This document shows positions 8,301-17,100 of a stretch of 21,282 nucleotides of DNA, piece by piece (position 1 is the stretch's first letter; the number at the start of each line of letters is the position of its first letter). The notes below the pieces were generated by a model. It worked only from the letters and a program-made list of their open reading frames with translations, was not told the origin of the DNA and searched no databases. The position numbers were made by a program, and so were the translations under genes. The DNA lies in assembly GCA_937890045.1 (NCBI GenBank), contig CALBXV010000172.1:1-21282 (forward strand), read 5' to 3'. Source of the DNA: an uncultured archaeon. Lineage in GTDB: Archaea > Thermoproteota > Nitrososphaeria > Nitrososphaerales > CALBXV01.

Positions 8301-11300
8301 TTCTTCTAATGCAGAATCACTTGGTGATGGAGGCGTTCAATTATATTATGATACTGATCAGAGTAAAGCTAAATTTTATGTTGGAGATGGTTCTAATAAG
8401 CATTTGAAATTTGATGGAACTGATGTCGATATAAAATCTGCTAAATTTGAACTAGATGCAGATAATATAGAAATATCATCAACTCATAAATCAATGTCGT
8501 TAGGTGAGGGTGCTATAAAATTAGTGGGCGCCGCGACTTCTACAGTATCAGTAGGGTCAACTTCAGGTAAATTAATTAACATTACTGGTTCGAGTGATAG
8601 GGGAATAATAAATACTGGCAAAGAATCTTTAACAGATACTACTGCAGGATTTTGGTTAGCCAATGTAAATGGTACACCACAATTTAATGTAGGTGATTCA
8701 ACCTCGTTTATAAAATATACTGGTACGGATATGACTATTAATAGTAGGGCATTTGAATTAAGTGCATCTAACTTAGAAATATCATCTACTAATGCATCTA
8801 TGAGTATTGGACCAGCTACAAGTCCTTATATTTTATTAGATGGTACGAGTGGTGTATCCGCGAATGAATCCTATATATCAGTAGGTAATCACGCTACACA
8901 AAGAATAAATATTTCAGGTAGTGCAATAGCAGGAGTAATAAATACAGGTAAGGAAAGTGTAAATGATACCACTTCAGGATTCTGGTTAGCAAATAATAAT
9001 GGAAATGTTGAAGTTAATATTGGCACTTCTGATAATTTTTTGAAAATGGCATCTGATGATTTTACTCTTAATGTAGATTCATTAGATATAGATGCAACTG
9101 ATATAGAGATTTCATCTACACAAAAATCGGCTTCTTTCGGACATGATACTGATGTGGGTACATTAGTAATAGAAGGAGCCCCATCAAGACTTACTGTAGT
9201 GAGTGGTTCTATATCGAATACTACATTTCAAGGAAATTCAGCTGCAGGTGGTTATCATGGTGAAATATTAAAGATAGGTGACATCACAGATAATGATGGT
9301 GGTGATAAGTTTGGTCTTATGATGTTTGATGGAAAAGGCATCGATGTAGAGGATAATAGGATATTATCTCTAGGAGATAGAGGAAATGTAATAGGTGGAT
9401 GGGAAATAACAAAGAATCAAATTAGAGGTATTCCAGATGATGGTGTTGGTGAAAATTATGGTACAAATGAAGTAAAACTTATTTTACAATCTACTGGAAG
9501 TTTGGAAACATCTAATTTTGTAAGTGGATTAAAGGGGTGGAGAATTTCAAGTGAAGGGAATGGTAGTGCAGAATTTGAGAATATGAGAATTCGTGGAACT
9601 CTACGAACAACCGTATTTGAAAAAGAATCTGTAAATGTTGTTGGTGGTCAATTGATGGTTGCAAATTCGACTACAATACAGGCGTTAAAAAGTGGAAGTT
9701 TCGTTTTAGCTGGCGCCGCATCCATGTCTGCAGCATCAACTACTATGAGTGTAGAGAACGTATCTGGATTTTCAAGAGGAGAAGTATTAAAAGTAAAATC
9801 AATTACTGATACTGGATTTTCGATGGAATATATGACGGTAACTGGTTCTATGAGATATACGGAATCAGGATCGGCTATTTCAGCATCATTAGCTGGATAT
9901 GATTTAACTACTATAGACCCAGATGGATTATATGGTGAACTTTATGTGGGTAGAGCGGCAGGACAAGGCGAGGTAACTAAAAGTATAGCGACAACAACTA
10001 GTGAGTCTATTAGCTTATTGTTGGATAATGGAAGTCCTAACCTGGGAGCCACAGATATAATTTATGTAAATGATACTGGGTCATTATCACCTCAAACTGT
10101 TATTGAGATTGATGAAGAGAGAATGAAAATTACTGCCGTAACTGGAAGTATTCCTGTGTTGGGCCCCGCAGGACAAGCTCAATCTGGATCATTATATGTA
10201 ATTAGGGATTGGCATGATACTGTACCGTCTGTACATAATCATGGATCAACGGTATCTACGGTTAAAGTGGAGAGTGAATTTTTAGTGGGATTAGTTTCAA
10301 CTGCACAAGAGTATAGTGAGGGTCAGGTTGTAGTTTCAACTGGAAAATTTGCTCAAGGTACTAATTTTAATGACGCGTTCGGGTATTCTGCCAATACTTC
10401 TGATGCTCCAAACGCCAATGGTGAGTATAGATTGAAGTCAGCCGCGGGATCTCATTTAACTACATTGCCGACAATAACGACTGCAACTCAATTAGAAATA
10501 TATAATACTGATAGAGATTCTATAAGTCGTGATAATTTTTATAGTTTGTTTGACAAAGGTAGTTATATAGTTTTATTAGTAGATGGGACAAAAGAATGGG
10601 TTAGGTTCGTAGTAAATGGAAATCCATCTAAATCTGGTAATGTTCATACATTTCCAATTAAATTAAACCAAGATTTTTATAATGCTGGATCCAGCACTTC
10701 AACTACTAGTTTAAATGTTGATTTCTGGTTTATGAGTAATATCCAAGATGTTTCTTCTGGTTATATATTAATGAATGCAAATCCGAATGATTTATATAGT
10801 CCATATATGGATATTGTTGAGAGAACTGGTAGTGGAGTTTATGATTTACAATTAAGAACAAGACTTGGTGATTTAAGTGGATTATCAAGTGGTTATTTGT
10901 ATGGAGATGAAGAACCAGGATTCGGACTTTATACTGATAATGGATATTTCAGAGGAACTATACAGGCAATGACTGGAAGTATTCATGGAATATTGAATGT
11001 CGCAACAACTGCGGGTGGTATAGAGACAGGCGATAAGATAATGATTGGTCGGAATGTCGATGGTGCAAGCGATGGTATTAGAATAGATGGAAGTAACTAT
11101 TGGTATACTACTGGAGCTTGGAGAGTTGGAGGATCAACCAATTATTTAAGTCTTGATAATGCATCTGATGGAAATATAGATATAGCCGCAGAAACATTTA
11201 GATTACGTACTTCTACTTTTATAATTTCTTCTTCACTAAATAGCGGTACTTTGAGATTAGGGCAAAGTGGTGGGCCTTCTTCTGCAACAGACACATCAAA

Positions 11301-14160
11301 TACTGGTAGTTATTTTGATGGAACAGGTAACTTTGCTTTTGTAGCCGCTCCTGACGAGTATTTGAGATTACATACACGTAACAATGCCGATAAAGTATTA
11401 GAAGCGCGATTAAGTGAATTAAACCTTGTAGCAGGTAATATGACACTTTCTGGTAGTAGTGATTCATATATGAAAGTAGGAACACTCACAGGAGTAACGG
11501 ATACTGGAGATACTAGAAAAGGATTTTGGGTAGATGATGATGGAAATATGTTACTCAAAGGTGGAACTGCAAATACTGATTATATTAAGGTGGCTGATAG
11601 TGGTGCGGTAACAATAAAATCTCAATTATTTGATTTAGAAACCGCTGGTCTTGATATTTTAGGTTCAAGTGGAAGTGGTGCAGATAATAAGATAAGACTG
11701 GGCGATGTCGCGACTAATAATGATACCTCTTATTTAGGAACTTCAACTGGATTCTATGTAGATGGTGGTGGTGGATTTAAAGTTGGTGATGCAACTAACT
11801 TTATTAGGTTTGATGGAAGTAGTACTATAGAAATTTCTTCAGATTCATTTAATTTATCAGCGTCTAATTTAGATATATCATCCCCTGGACAATTTATTAG
11901 TATAGGTGAAGGAAACATATATCTTGATGGAGCTAATAATTTAATTAGAGTTGGAGCTCATGCTTCTCAAAATATAAAATTAGTTGGAGCGGCTACTACA
12001 GGTTCAATTTATACAGGAAAGACATCATTCGCATCAACAACTGCAGGATTTTGGTTAGCTAATAGTGGAGGAGTCTCTCAATTCCACATTGGAGATTCGG
12101 GAGAATATATAAAGTTTGATGGTGATGCATTATCTATTAAATCTTCAGATATTGATATAACTGCAACAACATTTAATTTAAATGCAGGTAGTGGTAAACT
12201 CATACTTGAAAATACTACACCAAAACTGCAAATGACTACTACTGATGCTAAAATATTATTAGGTTCTGCTACTACTGTTGATTTAGGAGAAGGTATCTTT
12301 ATGGATGGTGCTGGTAATTTCCGAATGGGAGATGCGACGAGTGGTGGAACAGATTATTTAAAGTTTACATCTGGTGGATATTTAGTAATAAAATCACGAA
12401 ATTTTAGTTTAAATACCGATTCTTTAGTAGTATCATCATCAAATGGTGGTAATATTGCATTAGGTCCGACAGCACCAACTGATTTCTCAACAACTGGTAT
12501 ATTATTATCAGGTAGTGGTGAATTTAATTTTCAACAAAGTTCAAGTTACATTCGTGGTGAAGAAGATGGTATTGAAATAAATTTTCCTAATTTTGGTGTA
12601 ACAAAAACAGGTATACTCAGTGCAACTGATGGTATCTTTAATGGTAGAATAGAGGCAGAAACAGGGTTCTTTGGTAGTGACTCTACAACAGGTTGGGAAA
12701 TAGATGGTAACAGAATAAAGTCTGTAGTTACTGATGCATCTTCAACAGGTTCTATTGAGATAGATGCTACACCGTCATCACCAAATATAACATTGACAAG
12801 TGGTAGTTATACAGCGGATATTGTACCACAATTTACAACGGCAGCAGACATATTGGCAGGTGGTGGTACAACATACAACGGTGGTACTTTTACAAGTGGT
12901 AGTAATGGTAATGCTGTTGCTCATACTTCGAATGTCAGTAACGGCAACACATCAACTGGTAAAAATTTATTTACAGGTTATAGTGATACAACAACTTCTA
13001 CATTTGCTACATCAACACCAACACAAAGTCCTGGCACTAACGGCAGTAATTACAAGAGTTCAGTTGCTGGTACAGCTCGTATCACAATAGCAACACCAAA
13101 TATAGACAGTACACCAGAAGGTGCAGAATTATTTGGTACTTTTACTGTACAAGGCACATTAAAACTATTTGTAAACAATTCAGAAGTAACGGATGCTACT
13201 AAGACATTCTCAACTACTGTTACACCAAGTGAATTTACTCCAGATGCTACGGTAGTCAAAAATGTACATTTTAGTCAAAATCATAGTCATACGCTTAGTG
13301 GTAATCATAATTTACATTGGAAAATAGAAAACATAAGAGTAACAAATAATAATTTAAGAGAATATATTGTTATTCAAATTGGTGGTAATTTTGTTAGTAC
13401 AGAAGAAATAGCTGCAAACATAACTAATTTTCACGCTTTTTTTACTGACGCTAAACACATAGTAAGTAACAAAAAAACAGAATTGGCACCAGCAGGTTTT
13501 CAAGCAGTCAAACTAGTATCATCCACTTTAAACTCTATTGAAAACTTTTACGTAAGAGTAGCACCAGAAGAAGATAAAAAGTTTGATATCTTATCAAATA
13601 AAGTCTATTTGACTGGGTCTTTACACGTAGAAGATAATGATTCAGCAAATACAGGTTATATAAAAGTTCCAAATGGTATCGCTGGATCTCCAACATATAG
13701 ATTTGCAACTAATAATACAGATGGTTTTTATTATCCAGATACGAATAAAATAGGTGTTGCAATTGCTAGTTCTCAAAAATTTCAATTTGATGGTTCATCA
13801 AATATATTTCGTTCTGTAGGTGATATAGAGGGTTTTTCAACATCATTATCTGATATTAAATTTAAAGAAAATGTTACACCTTTAAGTCAATCACTCGACA
13901 AAGTAAAATTACTAAAAGGTGTTGAATTTGATTGGAAAGATGCTTACAAAGATAGAGGTCACGATATAGGTTTTATAGCTCAAGATGTTGAAAAAGTAAA
14001 AGGATTAGACCCTCTAGTCAAAGAGTCATATAGTCTAGCTGCAGACGATGATAATGTAAAGGTTATTTATTATGACAAAGTTATACCAATATTAGTTGAG
14101 GCTATAAAAGAACAACAAATACAAATAGATGAATTAAAGAAAAAACTTGAGGTCAAATAA
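5344..14160 (+). CDS. Giant tail-fibre-like structural protein (2938 residues) with C-terminal S74 chaperone
   Basis: No known domain was recognised in the first 160 residues, which may attach to the baseplate. Residues of about 400-600 look like a beta-sandwich, possibly carbohydrate-binding. Then come degenerate beta repeats. One type carries G-x-I-G-x-W-x-I at about residues 802, 882, 942 and 1351. Another carries GFWLAN at 1102, 1212 and 2235, with EISS or DISS segments near 1043, 1145, 1255 and 2177. The end is a Peptidase_S74 domain with the self-cleavage dyad Ser2836/Lys2841 in SDIKFKENV, followed by GHDIGFIAQDVE and a terminal coiled coil. S74 domains help trimeric fibres fold and then cut themselves off. 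The protein is far longer than T4 gp37 (about 1000 residues). The start ATG has only a weak GGA site 10 bases upstream. Its stop overlaps the next ATG (TAATG). Codon use changes after about 12.38 kb. Confidence 0.9.
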   Translation: MAVIRRRNKKQFLADIPTLISEEGIDSKYFQIFGMPEELPTGKSSFIVGGSPFLKSGVKLKIEIIDSQGGVVYTEPVYGYRDGVNRRVSIEIYDTKQVGEAILTLLGEIDPVKSDVPIPTEWQGVYNVKYTRRLSINPTLLNVQPIRFHKQPYVNIVPLTNAFKEYIQQPEETRILTAELASSKTAGTSAQTTDVVTQEESYPVEEQAEKAFDYMALYNSAAFRQSSFSNFRMPFTFQSFSPPTGNANLIVSSGSLDDGMIGENIIINDPQVDTTSPDIPTTYTVPSQYSSSILDITNDTTLNLAKAFYVTGDDGSTKYPVNLSSNQSFTCSFSPVPTEQDSVINYFDLADIRLSRLRTFSGDVKYVRVFGISQGSQTEQQFDFLGEFPLESQELLFDYNNIKSGRTGFFFNQSKINSYWNAYGGTRATTASGSGEPANSIQLAQNGSVIRYAMDISGSNADLNQEIMAQTSHSFSLSKNVPYELSFKVYGSRTPKTTSTGDTNTARIDFLISGSDFKPNHEFGGTYGRRILSIDFDDSDEYPELRGLQSYDWNKTYLSGMFIPLTSGVGKLQIRASSGRWHVSDVSLRPAADTNFSPEEARIFSEMPPSRNRPETVKFLLEFVNNDGKKADAVIISPDVVFPGANFAIQGDNNVLSGSMFISNAVGEGIEMAGVGSAFLRTIGWEGFTSASSGTGKGGFFLYSGSVLSDSPDDYMGAGLEIHDGRSGASERYFQFKTQHGASSESIFRVKTDDYLFGISGSGGVESYISGADGNLEVSSSNFAISNTGNVSMTGTVTATAGNIGDWTISGGDIVGSNITMDADGSRIYKTDSNNDMTGYYMDFTPGSNYYVRFGTDFAVSSSGTLIASGAIIEGVVTASEGYIANWTIAPNTINKLTSGTYTGMSSTGDARFFAGAANLNAGTSSAVFNVKSDGTVSASAGWIGGWSLENSRLYYNTAANHAVYLQSNPYSSGGQTFYPGLYILSSSNAESLGDGGVQLYYDTDQSKAKFYVGDGSNKHLKFDGTDVDIKSAKFELDADNIEISSTHKSMSLGEGAIKLVGAATSTVSVGSTSGKLINITGSSDRGIINTGKESLTDTTAGFWLANVNGTPQFNVGDSTSFIKYTGTDMTINSRAFELSASNLEISSTNASMSIGPATSPYILLDGTSGVSANESYISVGNHATQRINISGSAIAGVINTGKESVNDTTSGFWLANNNGNVEVNIGTSDNFLKMASDDFTLNVDSLDIDATDIEISSTQKSASFGHDTDVGTLVIEGAPSRLTVVSGSISNTTFQGNSAAGGYHGEILKIGDITDNDGGDKFGLMMFDGKGIDVEDNRILSLGDRGNVIGGWEITKNQIRGIPDDGVGENYGTNEVKLILQSTGSLETSNFVSGLKGWRISSEGNGSAEFENMRIRGTLRTTVFEKESVNVVGGQLMVANSTTIQALKSGSFVLAGAASMSAASTTMSVENVSGFSRGEVLKVKSITDTGFSMEYMTVTGSMRYTESGSAISASLAGYDLTTIDPDGLYGELYVGRAAGQGEVTKSIATTTSESISLLLDNGSPNLGATDIIYVNDTGSLSPQTVIEIDEERMKITAVTGSIPVLGPAGQAQSGSLYVIRDWHDTVPSVHNHGSTVSTVKVESEFLVGLVSTAQEYSEGQVVVSTGKFAQGTNFNDAFGYSANTSDAPNANGEYRLKSAAGSHLTTLPTITTATQLEIYNTDRDSISRDNFYSLFDKGSYIVLLVDGTKEWVRFVVNGNPSKSGNVHTFPIKLNQDFYNAGSSTSTTSLNVDFWFMSNIQDVSSGYILMNANPNDLYSPYMDIVERTGSGVYDLQLRTRLGDLSGLSSGYLYGDEEPGFGLYTDNGYFRGTIQAMTGSIHGILNVATTAGGIETGDKIMIGRNVDGASDGIRIDGSNYWYTTGAWRVGGSTNYLSLDNASDGNIDIAAETFRLRTSTFIISSSLNSGTLRLGQSGGPSSATDTSNTGSYFDGTGNFAFVAAPDEYLRLHTRNNADKVLEARLSELNLVAGNMTLSGSSDSYMKVGTLTGVTDTGDTRKGFWVDDDGNMLLKGGTANTDYIKVADSGAVTIKSQLFDLETAGLDILGSSGSGADNKIRLGDVATNNDTSYLGTSTGFYVDGGGGFKVGDATNFIRFDGSSTIEISSDSFNLSASNLDISSPGQFISIGEGNIYLDGANNLIRVGAHASQNIKLVGAATTGSIYTGKTSFASTTAGFWLANSGGVSQFHIGDSGEYIKFDGDALSIKSSDIDITATTFNLNAGSGKLILENTTPKLQMTTTDAKILLGSATTVDLGEGIFMDGAGNFRMGDATSGGTDYLKFTSGGYLVIKSRNFSLNTDSLVVSSSNGGNIALGPTAPTDFSTTGILLSGSGEFNFQQSSSYIRGEEDGIEINFPNFGVTKTGILSATDGIFNGRIEAETGFFGSDSTTGWEIDGNRIKSVVTDASSTGSIEIDATPSSPNITLTSGSYTADIVPQFTTAADILAGGGTTYNGGTFTSGSNGNAVAHTSNVSNGNTSTGKNLFTGYSDTTTSTFATSTPTQSPGTNGSNYKSSVAGTARITIATPNIDSTPEGAELFGTFTVQGTLKLFVNNSEVTDATKTFSTTVTPSEFTPDATVVKNVHFSQNHSHTLSGNHNLHWKIENIRVTNNNLREYIVIQIGGNFVSTEEIAANITNFHAFFTDAKHIVSNKKTELAPAGFQAVKLVSSTLNSIENFYVRVAPEEDKKFDILSNKVYLTGSLHVEDNDSANTGYIKVPNGIAGSPTYRFATNNTDGFYYPDTNKIGVAIASSQKFQFDGSSNIFRSVGDIEGFSTSLSDIKFKENVTPLSQSLDKVKLLKGVEFDWKDAYKDRGHDIGFIAQDVEKVKGLDPLVKESYSLAADDDNVKVIYYDKVIPILVEAIKEQQIQIDELKKKLEVK
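8461..9180 (+). repeat. Tandem ~102-110-residue repeats in the fibre protein
   Basis: Three successive units align at the protein level. Each holds an EISS segment (Glu at residues 1043, 1145 and 1255); the first two units also contain NTGKES and GFWLAN. Spacing is 102 and 110 residues. Diverged versions recur around 11,750-12,190, for example GFWLANSGG at residue 2235. The DNA copies are not identical, so this is old duplication within a beta-structured fibre shaft rather than a recent expansion. Confidence 0.7.
13849..14157 (+). other. Peptidase_S74 intramolecular chaperone domain of the fibre protein
   Basis: Residues 2836-2938. The predicted cut is before Ser2836, in LSDIKFKENV, with Lys2841 five residues on, the same serine-to-lysine spacing as in endosialidase-type chaperones. 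Cleavage would release about 103 residues from the mature fibre. The conserved GFIAQDVE segment and the C-terminal helix (AIKEQQIQIDELKKKL) are both present. Confidence 0.88.
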
Positions 14161-17100
14161 TGCCAATTGCTGGGACAGGTCCTTTAACCTTCGGTACATT
14201 AGCCGACAATAATAATTCTGGAAGTAAATCAAATTTAAGAATAGCATCATTATCAGATACGTTTGCTTCTGGTTCATCTGTAGGTGACGTAAACAATGAT
14301 GGTACAATTAATGATACTGATAGAAATTTATTAAAAGCAGCACCACACTTGTTATCTGAGTTTAGGGGAGCAGAAGCTACAAACGTTTTCTTCGGACCTA
14401 TAACACCTCAAATTGCATCAGATGGAACTAGTGTTGTTGGAGGTGCTTATGTTGATGAAGAAGCAGCTCAAATAACTTTTTATGTGACTGACGATGCTAA
14501 AGGTAATCAATATAAAGTTGGTGTGAAAGATGGCAGTAGTAATGCCATACTAGCTTCGAATACTGATACGGTTAGTAGTGGTGATGGTGCAAACAGAACA
14601 ATAACTTTTACAGCTCCTGCAACGACTGAGGGTAATGATAAATATTATGCTTTTGTTGAGTCAACATCTGACCCTTTCGCTAATGTTAATAATACAGGTC
14701 AGTTATTAGACCATTTCGATAGATTAACAGGTGGTTATACCTCAATAACTAATGGTTCTCAATTTGTTGATGCAGAAGATGAAGCAGTCAATAATGTAGA
14801 ATTAACACCAACCGTATCTACTGGAGTACAAACATCAACCTCAATAGGTACTACATTAATTACAGGTGGTGATGGTGAAGATATTTCAGTTACAAACACA
14901 AGTGGTACAATATATTCAATACAAAACACACCAGGTGTTTTAAGATTTGATGTTACTCATATTGGAAATCCAAGTCAAGCAAGAAATAATGATACTTCAA
15001 CGGCAACCGTAGATGTTAGATATAACTCTGCTATAGATGGTATTGCAGTAGATGATACTACAGTAAATAGTGGACAATCTTTTACGATAAGTGCAGTATC
15101 AGAAGGTGTACAGAGTAAAACTTTAAAAATAGGTTATGGTACTTCAAATACTAATACAACTTACACAGGCGATTCTGACAAAAGTATATCTGATACAAGA
15201 TATGCCAGAAGTGCTCAATCCCAAGCATTTTCAGTAACATTAACCTCTGGTACATCTTTAGTACAATATTATCCAAAAGCTCATTACACAGATGATACAG
15301 GTACTTTAGTTGCTGGTACTGCTTTTAATGTAGCTCCAGCATTTAGTTATAGTGCAACTGGTAACACAACTATTGATATTGACCAGACAGCAGAATTTGG
15401 TATATCAAGTTTAGTAGGTAATGGTGCAAGTATTATAGTTGCTTCTTCCCCAAATATAGGTGGTGCTACTTTAACCGCAAATGGTACTACAACAATGGAC
15501 CCAAACGATACTACTGGCAACGGTACATACACTATTAGTTATACAGGTACAGCAAATTATAGTCAAACAAATAATGCATCTAATGCAACTCTAACAGTTA
15601 GACCAAAGATTACTTCTTTACTTACTAATAATGAAACACCATTCGGTTTGTTGGGTTCATATACATCTGGTTTAACACCAACTGGTACAACAAACGAAAG
15701 TTTTACTATTACAGCTGCAACTCAAGGTGCTGCTTTAACATATAATTGGGGTTCATTACCTACTAACTTTACAAAAACTGCTGGTGGTGGGGCAGCTCAT
15801 AATTATGTAACAGGATATTTCTCTGGTGGTTCAGCAGGTGGTAGAACATTTAGTTTGACCGTAACAGGTAATAGTGTAACATCAACCACAGCTTCAGAAA
15901 CCGTAACATATACAGGTTACACGCAGCAAAGTATTAGTAGTGTCGCCCCAACAAGTGGTACATACAGAAGAGGTGTTACAACTTTATCAGTTACTTGGCA
16001 ATCAAGAAATGTAGCTTACGCAAAGATTTTATTAATAGGAGTTAGCACCGGTACTGCCGATAAAACATTTACAGCTTCAACTGATTCATTAGATAGTGCT
16101 ACTGCAAACGACTTAGAAAATCAAAGTTACTCTGCCACAGTAACAGATGTTGGTGTGGGCGATGTTGGTACATATACAGTTAGAGTTCTTGATGCTAGTG
16201 ATGATAATCCATCAACTGATGCTTTAAGTCAAATAACAATAGCTGACCAAGTACCTACAACACCAGGTGCATTTCAAGATACTGCAGGTGGATATAATGG
16301 TTCACTTACTATGGATTGGGCAGCCAGTTCTTATAGATATCAATATCAGATTTATAAATCAGCAGGAGATTCAGATGCTAGTTATTCACAATTAGGTTCA
16401 AACCAAACTGGAACTTCAGTAGTTCTTAATGAGGCAAGTTCAACTTCTACATATGGTCCATTTTATTATAAAGTTAGAGCATTAAATTTTGCTCAAGGTC
16501 CATTATCAACAGAATATAGTAGTTATAATACCCCACGAAGATTTATAATTTATCCTACATTGGGTGCAAATAATAATATCCCACAACCTAACGTTTCAAC
16601 AATTTATTCAACTGTTGAAAATAGTACAACCACTTTAACTGTAATGAATGTAACTTCAGATTCGGATAATACTAATATGTCTTATTCTTGGGCAACAAGT
16701 CTTACAACAGGTGCTTCAATTTCCAGTACAACAGCTAAAAATCCTACGATTACGGCCGGAGCTGGAGTTGGGACAATTACTGCGACTTTAACTGTAACTG
16801 CTGATGCAAATGCACAAAGTTATGCACATAGTGGAGACAACATTACAGTAAACTATTATCCAAAAATTTATAATATATCTTATTCTACAGCAAATCTAAG
16901 TGGTGGAAATTTTGTAGTAAATAGTTCTACAGTAACACTAACTGTGTTAGATTGGCAAGGATTTGATTGTGGTGGTAGTGGATTTAGTGTCGGCGTTTAT
17001 ACAGCAGCATCTTCTGGAGGCAGTGAGGAGAGCAGTATAGGGGCAGTTACACTTAATGGCACTGACTTAACAGATGCAATAATTGATAATAATACTGGTG

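Noticed and set aside
11219..11558. Two minus-strand ORFs opposite the fibre gene
   Set aside because: Both lie opposite continuous fibre repeats, have no ribosome site and overlap each other.
12800..13090. 96-residue second-frame ORF inside the fibre gene
   Set aside because: Its composition (runs of Leu, Gln, Val) comes from repetitive ACA/GGT codons read out of frame; no ribosome site or recognisable domain.
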